A stretch of DNA of 64,000 bases from Chlorops oryzae (lineage: Eukaryota; Arthropoda; Insecta; Diptera; Chloropidae), in assembly GCA_020466095.1 (NCBI GenBank), contig CM035808.1, forward strand, positions 36,783,502-36,847,501. Reading direction: 5' to 3'. The notes under the pieces were generated by a model. It searched no databases and was not told the DNA's origin. It saw nothing but the letters and a program-made list of their open reading frames with translations. Both the position numbers and the translations under genes were made by a program. Shown here piece after piece: positions 13,202 to 24,216 of the stretch. The number at the start of each line of letters is the position of its first letter. Positions within the stretch are counted from its first letter, which is position 1.

Positions 13202-13831
13202 TATACCCAGCGTAAGCAGGGTATATTAGTTTTGTGCGAATCTTGTAACAGCCAGAACTAAGCTCCGTAGATATAGACATATTTATATATATATATTCTT
13301 GATCAGGATCAAAAACTGAATCAATTTAGATATGTCCGTCCGTCCGTGGCCGGATCTCCTCCGAAACGGCTGGACCAACCAAGTCGAAATTTGGCACACA
13401 GGTACATCGGGATTCGAGTATGATCCTAAGTAAAAATGGGAGACATCCGCCCACTGCCACGCCCACAAATGAATTTAATGTGTTTTCAGTAAAATGCTTG
13501 TAACTTGCGAACCACTCAACACATTTTATTGATATTTGGTGTACTGGTAAACTACAAAAAGGGACATATCCTGGAAAAAATGGACGCCGTTTTCCTCGAG
13601 CCACGCCCACAAATAAGGGTTTATCGTAACTTGTGAAATAAAAGGCATAAAAGCTTCAATTTCGCAACATAGGTTGACCAAGGCGATTGAAAGGTGTAGG
13701 AACAAAAATTTATGTGGCCCGCCCACTGTCACGCCCACAAATGGAGAGGAAAAACATAGTGCGCCAATAATGTCGGGACGCTGGGTATTTCAAAGTCGGG
13801 CTTGACCGAATTTTGCTTTCTTACTTGTTTT
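13202..13831 (+). mobile_element. HINE/DINE-like element, family A, copy 1
   Basis: The 5' end is TATACCCAGCGTAAGC, which can fold on itself (ATACCC...GGGTAT). Next come an (AT)n tract, a GTCC/GTCY proto-microsatellite at 13334-13349, and GCCCACTGCCACGCCCACAA blocks. The 3' side has ACGCTGGGTAT, the inverted copy of the 5' ATACCCAGCGT. It is followed by an imperfect terminal hairpin (AAAGTCGG..CCGAATTT) and CTTACTTGTTTT. This matches Helentron-associated interspersed elements, which include DINE-1 and mini-me: subterminal inverted repeats, 3' hairpin, internal short repeats and no coding capacity. Mobility would need a Helentron protein made elsewhere. Confidence 0.75.
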
Positions 13832-13953
13832 ATCTTGAATTTCATCTAAAATTTATGGAAAATCGACTAAAAATGAGGAGAAAACTTCTTATTCGCTATT
13901 TTACTACTAAAATGTAGGTATAATAAAGAACTATATAGACATAAAAAAAATTC

Positions 13954-14005
13954 ATCGCTTGGCTGAGCGGGGAATTGAACCCGCCGACATCGGAATGTAA
14001 GGCAA
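13954..14005 (-). repeat. tRNA-like (SINE-like) fragment
   Basis: On the minus strand it contains GGGTTCAATTCCCC, which resembles a tRNA T-arm / RNA polymerase III B-box, followed by GCTCAGCCAAGCG. A related string occurs at 43208-43250. No full cloverleaf can be folded, so it is not a tRNA gene. A decayed tRNA-derived SINE piece is the simplest reading. Confidence 0.3.
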
Positions 14006-16918
14006 TATTTCTTGATTTTTAAAAAGAATTCCATCTTATTTCCTAATTTTATTAAAACGGAATTCTCCCTAAAATTTTGCCGGACTTCTTTTAGGATAAA
14101 AACAATAGAGGAATTTTCTAAACTTTGTTCGTATTTATGGGGTATTTTATGTGGTGTTTTCGCTGTGTGTACATATTGTGGGTATTCATTCAGACCTCGA
14201 ACTTAGTGAACTATAAGAACTTTTTAAACAGCCATCAAAGCTTCCATGAATTTTTTCAGTTAACGCAAAGAAGTTCTCAGAGTTCACTCCTTCGAGGGTT
14301 CGAATGAATTCCCATGTTAAAAATTAATATTGTGGAAACTTTTAACAGATCCAACAAGTCATTGGCAAAGCTACGTTAAGCGGTGACCCCTTCATTCCAT
14401 CTGTTTAGACCCCTAATTGAGCGCATTCTTTTATATTGGCTCTCAGAGCTGGATGCATGTTCACTCAAACGAAAGGCATGTTCAGTGGAGAGGCAAAGCA
14501 GGCGAAAAGAAGCACAGCCGAGGAATTTTGGTATTGCTGTATCGAAAATCACGATCAGGGGCGTACACAGGCCTCTAAGAAATTCGAGAAATCGCAAAAG
14601 AACACGACAAAATAGTCCCGACGCACCTGACCATGGGGAATTCCGAAATTTTCCATTCTGTCACTGTTCATCCAAAAGCGAACCTCGTATACAAAACGAA
14701 AAAGATATCCCTTATACCCACATATATAAGTATATGTATATAGTTCCAAATAGTGAAGTTTTATGGGGTGAACAAATTATTGAAATTTTCTAAATGAACA
14801 AAATATGTACATATGTATGATTAGAATTCCTTTACGGAAGTAAGAGCACACAAAAGGAGTAGAAAAAGAATTAAATTTAGAAAAGGAAAATCATAGAAAC
14901 CATGACGTACACAGTATACCTTTTATTTCAATAGCGAGCAAGCACAGTCCCATCTCATCTCATCATTCCGGAATCCAGAATCGAATTGAAACCTGTATCT
15001 CCATACAGATATTGCATATATTAACGGCGTAAAACATGGCAGATATAAATGTTAACCCATTAAGTCGCTGTCAATACCGAAATATGTCAAGTGTACAAAT
15101 CGCTCATGCAAGCTATGAACATGGATAATCGCTTAACATGGATCGATTTCGCATTCGCGTAAACAAGCGAAAAGCGCCCAGATTAGCCGCATTCAGGTAG
15201 CTGCAACTGCATGCAACACGCAGCCGTACTGTAGCCATGGCTGTAGCCGCCGTTTCAGTTGCAGTTGCAGTTGAAATCGCAGTTACAGCAAAATTGTACG
15301 TAACATGTTAATTAAGCCCACAGGAACATGTATCGAAGGCTGAGGGAACTACGGCCAACGTTAATCACGCGTGGAGTTAATCGATTATTACAAGAGTCAA
15401 GTCCAGTCACGTCCAGTGAAGTCAAGTCAAGTCAATTCGAATGAAAGATTGCAGCATATGCGGCAAGTGCTGCGAATGCAGCTGCGCAAAATGCTCTAAA
15501 AGATAACCCAACTCACGCATTGTTCGGCAAAATAATGAAATGCAGCAATTTGTAGTAGCCTTGAATAGGCTAAAGAGTTTTAGATAGAATGGCTTAGACA
15601 TCATCTCCAAAAAGAAAATAATTTACGATCATGTGGAAGACCCCGAATCGCTTAGTCTGCACCTGAGCATGTCATGCCACGCGCCATTAGCTAAATCGCA
15701 TGCGCTAAATCACGTTCAATAAGCGGTAACAGGCATACATGACGCCCGTTTGGACATGAATTCGACTTTCTGCTGCTGGAGCTGCTGGCGATTTCGCTTG
15801 AAAATTTTTGCGAAACTCGCTTTTGGATTTTATTACGAGGGCATGAAAAATGCTTCAAGTTGGCTCAACACGCAATCACTCATTTTCGGGGACCCGTCGC
15901 AGTGCCGGGGCAGCATATCGCGCTCAGCAGGAAGCCGGGAGACACTTTTCAAATCGCCTGCCAAACAAGTACAAATGAGCAGAGCACTTTGCCCATTGCG
16001 ATTGTCGGGCACTGTGCAGAAAATGTCACCAGAGAGCACAATTTGGTTTTTGAGGTGCAAGGTGCAAGGTGCGAGGTGCGTTCAATGCGTGGTGCTTGGC
16101 GTTGATTATTTTCGACTGCTGCAATTTTAAGTGCGATTCATTAATCGTTATCGACAGGCGCTCGCCGCGTTTGGGTACATTAATCCTTCGGTCCCCAATA
16201 GGCACAGTCGTTATATGTACCTATAATTGTGTTGACAAAGTGCGAAATCGTGCAGCAGGGGCACTTGAATGCCCACTCAGTGGAACGACTTAATTTGGAT
16301 TCGCTCTCCATGTCTCCCCGTCGTTCACCCACTCCAGCAAATATCTTACGCATGAAGACAGTTTTAACGCTTGCGGTCTAGCATGGATCAATGAATCTTG
16401 TGTTGTAATGAATTCTCTTCTCTGGAGGTTGATCAACTCGTCTCGAGAAGTGCACAATGCTTGAGGCAGGCGAGTTGTTTGGAATGCGGCTTTTTGTCTG
16501 CTATAGAAGCTATAGAAGCCGATTTAAAGGAATATTCCGATATTTAAGGGAAACTATGTTTAGCGAACACCTAAATTGTAGAAAAAAGTCTTTAGGGAAA
16601 ATTGAAGTGCGCAAAATTTTTTCGTCCTTAGAGGATTGCTTTGGGTCAATTGTCTTAATTTTGTCTGGTTTTCGGATAGTCATATAAGGAAAATAAAAAA
16701 CCAATTTCATATATATTCTAAGTTGATGAAAGTGTCATTTAAAGACTTACATTAAACCAACTCGTTTAATACCGACCGCCGGCTAGCCGAATTTGATGGA
16801 GCGAACTGAAAGGATGTCTTTAGTGCCTAAATTAAGCTCCGTTAATAAAGGCATAAAATGATATCAATTGGTCTTTAAATATTCTAATTTATACCTTTAG
16901 GTGCTGAATTTGAGTATT
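14006..16918. other. non-coding, GC-richer between 14900 and 16450
   Basis: Short local tandems are present: CAGTTGCAGTTGCAGTTG (about 15257-15275), repeated AAGTC/CAGTC (about 15393-15435) and GGTGCAAGGTGCGAGGTGCG (about 16060-16080). A CAGGGGCGTAC string at about 14558 resembles a hAT-type terminus but has no partner. No exon or protein domain is recognised. Confidence 0.35.
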
Positions 16919-17008
16919 TATACCCGACACACTCTGTGTCGAGGGTATATTGTGTTTGTGTGGTTGTGTGTAACACCCAGAACCAGTCGAGATAGACCAT
17001 ACAAAATA

Positions 17009-17040
17009 TTAGGTGTAGTAAAAAGAAATCCATTATTTTT
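17009..17040 (+). repeat. mariner left terminal inverted repeat
   Basis: 32 bases, the exact reverse complement of 18265-18296. The TA at 17007-17008 is the target duplication. It lies about 45 bases beyond the transposase stop codon, so this is the 3' end with respect to transcription. Confidence 0.95.
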
Positions 17041-17085
17041 GCATTAAATTGAGGGCTTTATTTAAGATAGTTAGAATGACCCGAT

Positions 17086-18111
17086 TTAGGTCAAATATGC
17101 GCCGTTTTGTTCGATAACTTGTTGCCATTTTAAAGGTAATTTCATTATGCCTCTCTCATAGAAGCCCTCGTTCCTATTAGCAAAAACTTGAGACAATCGA
17201 ATTTCAGAAGCCTCTCTTGAAGCGAATGTTTCACCAGCAAAATTGTTCGCCATGGACAGGAACAGATGGTAATCACTTGGTGCCAGGTCCGGACTATAAG
17301 GTGGATGCAGAAGAACCTCCCAACCAAACTCCCGGAGCTTCTGGCGAGTCACTATCGATGTGTGTGGCCTGGCGTTGTCCTGATGGAACACAATTCCTCT
17401 CCTATTTGCCAAAACTGGCCGCTTATGGGCGATTGCTTCCTTCAGACGGTCCAATTGTTGACAGTAGAGTTCCGAGTTAAGAGTTTTTCCGTATGGGAGC
17501 AGCTCATAGTAGATAATTCCCTGCCAATCCCACCAAACACACAGCAAAACCTTCCTGGCCGTCAATCCTGGCTTGGCCACCGTTTCCGCCGGTTCACCGT
17601 GTTTCGACCACGACCGTTTTCGCTTGACGTTGTCGTAAGTGACCCACTTTTCATCACCAGTCACCAACCGCTTCAGAAATGGGTCGATTTTGTTGCGGTT
17701 CAGCAGCGATTCGCAGATGGAAATTTGGTCTGTGAGGTTTTTTTGCGTTAACTCGTGTGGCACCCATACATCGAGCTTCTTTGTGTATCCAGCCTTATTC
17801 AAATGGTTCCAAACGGTTTTTTGTGCAATCTTTAGCTCTTTTGCAATCGAAACAGTGCTAACATGACGGTCGGACTCGATAATTTCCATGATTTTATCGA
17901 CATTTTCGACAATTGGCCTTCCAGTGCGTGGCGCATCCTTGACATCGAAGTTACCGGAACGGAATCGACGAAACCAAAATTGCGCATGATTGGCTGTTAC
18001 AGTATCAGGTCCATAAACGCTATTCACATTTTCAGCCGCCTGGCTTGCGTTTTCTCCCTTATCGAAGAAAAACTGTAAAATGTAGCGAATTTTCTCTTTG
18101 CTGATGTCCAT
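17086..18111 (-). CDS. mariner transposase, 341 aa, intact
   Basis: Cuts and pastes its own element at TA dinucleotides in the nucleus. I start it at the ATG at 18111 (protein begins MDISKEKIRY); the open frame reaches 12 codons further up only through a TTG. Residues 1-110 hold the paired helix-turn-helix DNA-binding region, with the linker GRP at 64-66. WVPHEL is at 116-121. The catalytic triad is D153 (in VTGDEKW), D245 (in FHQDNARPH) and D280 (in LAPSDYH), with exactly 34 residues between the last two, which defines mariner DD34D enzymes. YSPDLAP is at 272-278. Length fits the family (about 340-350). No stop or frameshift interrupts it. The subfamily is not assigned: it shares features with the mauritiana and cecropia groups. 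The gene is nested in a non-coding HINE, so any promoter must be its own, near the right terminus. Confidence 0.95.
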   Translation of the reverse strand: MDISKEKIRYILQFFFDKGENASQAAENVNSVYGPDTVTANHAQFWFRRFRSGNFDVKDAPRTGRPIVENVDKIMEIIESDRHVSTVSIAKELKIAQKTVWNHLNKAGYTKKLDVWVPHELTQKNLTDQISICESLLNRNKIDPFLKRLVTGDEKWVTYDNVKRKRSWSKHGEPAETVAKPGLTARKVLLCVWWDWQGIIYYELLPYGKTLNSELYCQQLDRLKEAIAHKRPVLANRRGIVFHQDNARPHTSIVTRQKLREFGWEVLLHPPYSPDLAPSDYHLFLSMANNFAGETFASREASEIRLSQVFANRNEGFYERGIMKLPLKWQQVIEQNGAYLT

Positions 18112-18264
18112 CTTTGACAAGCTCTCAAACAAAACTGAATCAATCAATCAAAAAAGTGTCAAAAAAGCTTTTTTAGTAGGAACTGTCATCTTTCTAATGC
18201 CCCCTAGCGGAACACGATCGGACTTATACAACGCGAGATGCAGATAAATAACGCCATCTATTGG

Positions 18265-18296
18265 AAAAATAATGGATTTCTTTTTACTACACCTAA
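18265..18296 (-). repeat. mariner right terminal inverted repeat
   Basis: Perfect inverted copy of 17009-17040. TA at 18297-18298 completes the target duplication. It lies about 150 bases upstream of the transposase start and is where the transposase promoter would be expected. Confidence 0.95.
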
Positions 18297-19076
18297 TATA
18301 TATAGAAATGATCAGTGTCACCAGGAGATTCGATTTAGACATGTCCGTCCGTCTGTCCGTCTGTCCGTCTGTTTGTATACAGTTATCTTATCGAAGAAGT
18401 TGAGATATCTCGACAAAATTTGGTATGCGTGCTCACGGGGACATGAGTAAGAACAAGTTCGAGAATGGACCCGATCGGACCATTTTTAGGGGTACCTCCA
18501 GTACTAGGGTCTGTTACGAAAATCACAAAAACTGCTCTAAAAGCGAAGTTTTTCAACATATTTTGATGAAATTGGATATTTGATCATATTAAAAGGCCAG
18601 TAATATTATTTCCAAAAATTGAAAAATTGGGCGTGGCAGAAGGGCGGTTTTCGAAAATTGTCTCCTACACCCGAAATTCAAATGGGACTTGAACGAAATT
18701 TGGCACTTATGCTTCCTTTGTAGCCTTTAACATCCTCCCAAAAAATTTCCTTGATCGGGCCATTTTAAAGGGTACCTCCAGTACTAGGGTCTGTCACAAA
18801 AATCCCAAAATTGCCTTAAAATCGGACTTTTTCGCAATATTTCAATGAAACTTAGAATTCGAGCGTATATTTGAGCCTCCGATAAGAATTCAAAAAAATT
18901 GGAAAAGTGGGCGTGACAAAGGGGCGGTTTTCATAAAGAAATCTAAGAAAAGTCGGTATATGAGGCCCCTTATGGTCTTAAACACCTCTTGATATTAAAA
19001 GTTATTTGAACACGTGTGTCTGTGTCGGGTATTCTATTGTCAGGCTCGCCTGACTATAACACCCTTACTTGTTTTT

Positions 19077-22000
19077 CTTGCCCTCACCATTAAAATTGTA
19101 TGGAGACAAATTCGTGCTTTATACATATTTTAAATGTTAAGAGAATTTTGACATTATTTTGACACATTCAGGGGATATATTACCGAGCAAACTGGCAAGA
19201 GTGGGAGGACTAAAACTACTTCTTTCTGTGACGTCATTGTTGACTGCTTTAAAGAAGTTGTCCAAAAAATTAGTACTCAAAATTGATATTAAAGTTTCGG
19301 ATCATAATGATTATTCAGAAATAAGTTATTGACCGTTATTGACTGCAAGTAGATTCTTTTCCCCAATGGAAGATCCCGCTTGGCCTATATAAATAATGAC
19401 AAAGGGCGATGTACGATATTTTGATTTTCATCATAGACCAGGATTAGAAGAATAAGTTTTTGACGTTCCTGTTATTCTAGAAATTATGTTTGTCAGCTTG
19501 ACAGTTCTGTCAAGTGTCACGCTGGAATGAAGAATTTAAAATTGACATAATAAAACGTCACCGTTTTTGAAAATTTAACCATTTATTATTTACATAATAT
19601 CCATTACATTGCCTTCGCCATGGTTACGATTCCGAATTGATCAATTTAATGGCTGCACCACCTAGCAGGTACATACATACATACATAAATCTAAAAAAAA
19701 AGGAAAAAATTATAATAAAACCTGTCATTCTTATCTGCAAAGCAATTCATGCGAACTAGGTGCATTTGTCATTCGTTTTTGTCAACTTCCTTCCCGGTTG
19801 GTGTCACGACAAGTGTGAACCTGTGATAATGACTGAGGAATTGAGGTGTCGCTAGCTGTCAGCTGACAATTCAACTGAAAGAATTAAAGAAATGACGAAA
19901 TGAAACGAAACGAAGGAATTCCGCCTTTCAAGTCGCCTGAGTGACTGACGTGAATATTCCTCGCTACGATTGTTCTATGCCGCGCCGCCGCCGCCGCCGC
20001 CGCAGTTTGCCACTTGCTTAATCAGGCAGCCGCAAATAGTCGCAACTCACGTGTAAATAGATTGACTGCGAATGGTTATGGAAGGGGACACGATAAATGG
20101 CAAAACGTCTTGAGTCGTCGAGGTGCATTTAACCGCAACAGCGGAACTGCATCAAGGTTGGTGGCATCCGTATAATATCGACATTTTCAATCCTTAATGC
20201 TCGAATCCAAGGAGCAGGCACTAGAACGCAAAAGCGAATGAGTGAGTGAGTGAATGGATTGAGGTGAGCAGCTGCACTGGAGCCTAGCAATTTCCGATGT
20301 TAATTGAATTGTTGTTCATTCCATAATTGCGATTGCGTTCGCAGCGATGAATAATGCGGAAAATATTATCCGCTTATGCGTCGTCATATTACGAATATCA
20401 TTGGCAGTAGTCTGAGGCGTTGATGTTTTTGTTTGTGCAACAAAAGAGTTTTTCCCACCCTTAGCGCCAATACACAACGCATAACACACAATAATCTTGT
20501 CGTCTTGCTTCCCTTTTCCCTTTAAAAATTCCAAGGAACTGTACAAGTGCACTGTGAGCAGTGAGAGCATTTACCTTTTCGCATTTGCGATGCCTACCTT
20601 AATTGTGGAACTAAATGCTCAAAACACCGCAAGGCAGATGCACTTCAAGATCCTCGGTTCCTCTTTCGTCTTCCGTCTTCCGTCTTCAATCCAGCGATGT
20701 TCATTGTGCGTGTAATCATTCAATTACTCGTGAGCTTACGAACGATTCCCCACTGTGTGCGTTCGATGAGCTGCGGTCGGCGGACTGCGTACCTGCTCGG
20801 GACATCAATTAAAGAGCATTAAAAAAATTTTAATAAGTCTTCGGGGATCTGCTCAATTTGCTTCGATAAATGAGAAATGCGAGTCGCAACTAATTGGCGT
20901 TGATATGCTGATACGTTTAGTAGTGGGAAATGGCACCACCGATCCGTTCAGCTTCGTAATTACGCAACTCTGCACAACAGGACTGAATGGAAACGAAGCG
21001 GTGCAATTAATTTATGGTTTCCTCGCCTTTTAGTGTTGCTGTTTAAGAATTTGCACCTTTTTTTGGTGGGGTTTCCTTTTGGCGTTGTAACTTGAACTCG
21101 TTGTTCCTTTATTTTACGTAGTCCTTCGAATGCGAATTTCAATCAATCAAAAGAGTTATAAGCTCAATTTAATATAGATTAAGCCATTGTTGTCTATTTT
21201 CACTAAAAAGCTGTACGAGGAGATCCATACCTCTTCTGCCCATTCGGATGCTTTAGAGGATATATATGCCTGCCAACTATTTACACTTATGTATCATAAG
21301 GTAGAAATATTGCACAGGAAAAAATATTGCTCACCTATAGGGTTAAGAGCATAGAAATACCATCATACATGTACATATATATATTATATGTAGGTATATA
21401 TGAATAAAAAATAAATAAGAATCAAAATTTTGAAATCCTAAATTTTGAAGGCTTTTCTTTTTTTTTCCTTACCTTTCTTTTGGATGCTGTATTTACAAAT
21501 CACAAAGCTTTCAAGTAAAAACGTCTGCGCCAAAAACTACATTCGACCATTTCTCCGGTTTTGTCTTCCATTTGAATAATTTAGACATCTCGTTGATGAA
21601 GAACCAACAGCATTGATAAATCTAGTTGAGCTGAGTTGTAATTTCGAACAAACGTAAAAGAAAGGAAATTGAAATACCTTTTTGGGTTTTCTTGTTGACT
21701 CGTCAGTGGTCGACGCGGAAGGGCGCTATCAGAACCGTATTTTTTGATGGGGTCACTAATATTTGAACTACTCTTGTGCAAATAGGATCAAGAGTTTTTC
21801 TTTTAACTCGTGATTTTGGGAATTTTCATACACTATTCTTCGGAATAATACTCTTTATTTTTGCGCACTTTGTCCTCCCTAGGTCGAATCAACCAGTTGA
21901 AAGACGGCAACCCTGAAATGTCAAAAACGACAAGTGCCGCCTCGTCTAATTACCATAAATGGCAGTTGATCGTACGTTATGAAAAACTCGTTTACGATAA

Positions 22001-23800
22001 TTTGATAAAGTTATTGACTGTTGATCAGATATTTGAAGTACTGTACAGTTGACCAAATTACACTTTGACCCATTATCTATCTTTCACTTCTCATTCCTAT
22101 GAAGGGGTTCTGAAACTTCCTCATGGATGTCACAAGTTATCTTAATATGAAACTACTTTTCTTTTATTCTCTCCACAACTCTCAAAGGGGTCCGAAGAGA
22201 GAATTTCCGTCGCATGCCCGAAGTTCCACTCTCGGCGGGACTGGGGACTACATATAAAAAAAAGCATTTTAGAATGAATTAAACCATTTAAAGATCTCCC
22301 ATCATAAGAATAATAGATAACGACCCTCCCTAATATCTCTCGACCAAACATTTGACATTTGATATATTTTAAAGCCGCCTTAAAGTTGAAGAGGTTAAAT
22401 ACAAGTCATTTACTTTAATAAATAATTGAAAAATGATTTTAAAAAATTTTCCTCAGAATAAGCTTAATACATATAAAGATTGATTAAGCAAAATGAGAAA
22501 TCCGCCATTAATCTTTGCATATTTTTTATAGATGAATATCAAAAAAGTTGCAACTACTTATTTTATGAAAATGATCCCTGTATATCTGTTCGGGTAAAGC
22601 GATTTTAATTAATTAAACATACATCTGGGAAATGGAAAAACCAAACAATTGTATGTACATCATCCATCGATATTTAATCCTTGAACTGTTACATGCTGTT
22701 CGAAGGACATAAATGCCGGTATTCCAGCATCTAAAATATTTTCCAAAATTGTATGAATCTTCACTTTGAACAAAGAGAAGGTAGATGGATAGGATGGACA
22801 CACATACACACACACATAAGTACTATACAAAGGAGTGTGGTTGGTAATCGATTTTCGTAGTCATTGGACTAAACGTTTCAAATCCGTTTGTATGCAGATT
22901 TGAAAAGGCCATAAAAATAGTAAGCCACCCAAAAACCGGCCACTCCACTATGACCACTTCAGACAATGAACAAATAGTCATATGTATCTCCAAACAAAGA
23001 TTCATATATACATATATTCGCCTATGTATGTACGAGTATGTATTGCCAGCTGGAGAGCAACGTATATGCAAATTGTAATTCTGCATAAATCAAAGCAAAT
23101 ATTCACAAAATAGAAACAATGGTCAGCGGACTGATGCCTCGAGCGGAAAATTTATTTTTTTCCTACTTATGATTTGAAAAAAATTTCAGGAGCATTTTTT
23201 CTCTATTTTAATCTGTGTGCAATGTATTAAGCTCATTCAATAGGGATTGAGGGAAAAAAAGTTCAATCAACCTTTAATTCGTGGCGCCAAATACTTACGC
23301 CCTCATCGATTCGATCGGACGCACATGTGCCGCGTGGAAGTGGAGATGGAGGTGTCGTTTGGAAGTGTCGTGTGTGCGGAAAACATGATTGCTAAATGCC
23401 AAAGTAAACAACGCGCCTTCCGTTGTACACGTTCGACCTTATCATTGCCAAGTCAACCTGCGAAGAAACGAATGCTCATACATACATACATACATACATA
23501 CTGAAGATGAGGAGCAGATTCCAAAGCAGTTAAATTGTCAGACGCATTATGTGCAAAATTAGACAAAGTAAACAGAAGCTTCAACCTCCTCCAACCTGCA
23601 ACTGAAACTACAGCGGGAAACGTGATTGTGCCTCTGTAGGCATTCTGCTGAGCATGGAATTCCTTTCATGACTTCTTCGTGAAGTGAAAAGAGTAAGCGC
23701 GAGCATTCTTATTTCATCACTTTGTTGGAGACAACATCATCAGGCATTTCAGCCGAATGACGCAACACTGTTATTCGCATGAAAAGTATAACTTAAGTAT
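19077..23800. other. non-coding, GC-richer 19960-20850, microsatellites
   Basis: It holds a CCG run (about 19984-20003), TACA repeats (about 19670-19686), an AT-rich TATA tract (about 21370-21400), a CA tract (about 22798-22817) and CATA repeats (about 23476-23503). The GC-richer part has frames open on both strands but no domain and no consistent splice signals. No transposon terminus was recognised. Confidence 0.35.
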
Positions 23801-23808
23801 AGTATAGC

Positions 23809-24208
23809 TTACGTGACCAGCTTTTTGTTACCAAAAATCGGTAAAAATACCGGAATCGGGACACTTATTTTACTTTTTCTGGAGTAATTTTCCTCACAAT
23901 TTAAGAGCAAACAAAAAAAAGTCCTCAATTTCGAATACTGTATGTACTCTGAAAATTATAAAATTTTAAATTTTTTCTTCCATTCAATTAAAACCATTAT
24001 TTCCTATTTCGATTTTTGAATGTATATTTATCAGTTCAACCTATTTTTTCTACTCATTTCGGTTTAGATTTTTTATTTTATTTCGGCAGTAGTAAAATTC
24101 GGTAAAAAATCCGGTACAAATTAGCAAAATTGTTCAATTTCCGGTATCCGGTATCTTGCCTCGAAATTCGGTACAATAGCGGTAAAATTGGTACAGTTAT
24201 TCACGTAA
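23809..24208. mobile_element. hAT-like MITE with 8 bp target duplication
   Basis: A 400 bp segment begins TTACGTGA and ends TCACGTAA, perfect 8 bp inverted ends. It is flanked on both sides by the identical octamer AGTATAGC (23801-23808 and 24209-24216). An 8 bp target duplication is the signature of the hAT superfamily (also P and Merlin). The interior repeats CGGTA/TACCG motifs, for example ATCGGTAAAAATACCGG near the left and CCGGTATCCGGTATC near the right, like the subterminal transposase-binding motifs of hAT elements. No coding capacity, so it is non-autonomous. Confidence 0.85.
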
Positions 24209-24216
24209 AGTATAGC

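Larger units (their letters stand above)
17009..18296 (-). mobile_element. complete mariner (DD34D) transposon
   Basis: A 1288 bp element with perfect 32 bp terminal inverted repeats starting TTAGGTGTAGTAAAAAGAAA, flanked by TA on both sides. It carries one uninterrupted transposase gene on the minus strand. The host HINE fragment at 29431-29583 preserves the uninterrupted sequence around the insertion point (AAATATATATA), consistent with TA targeting. Identical ends, exact TA duplication and an open gene suggest recent insertion and possibly activity. Confidence 0.95.
16919..19076 (+). mobile_element. HINE-like element, family B, split by mariner
   Basis: The 5' end ATACCCGACAC (16920-16930) sits in a hairpin (GACACA-CTC-TGTGTC inside ATACCC..GGGTAT). 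The 3' side has GTGTCGGGTAT (19022-19032), its exact inverted copy. A perfect 16-base hairpin GTCAGGCTCGCCTGAC (19039-19054) and CTTACTTGTTTTT follow. A (GTCY)n tract lies at about 18343-18371. Without the 1288 bp mariner and its duplicated TA, the element is about 0.87 kb. It differs from family A in its inverted repeats and hairpin but shares the 3' end and the (GTCY)n plan. It has no coding capacity. Confidence 0.75.

Noticed and set aside
13098..13950. MITE with CACAGAGAAAAAAA ends surrounding the first HINE
   Set aside because: A similar string occurs at about 38110, but no matching inverted end or target duplication was found at either site.
17217..17866. Several open frames on the plus strand opposite the mariner transposase
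   Set aside because: They are antisense shadows of the transposase gene; the minus-strand frame carries the DD34D motifs.
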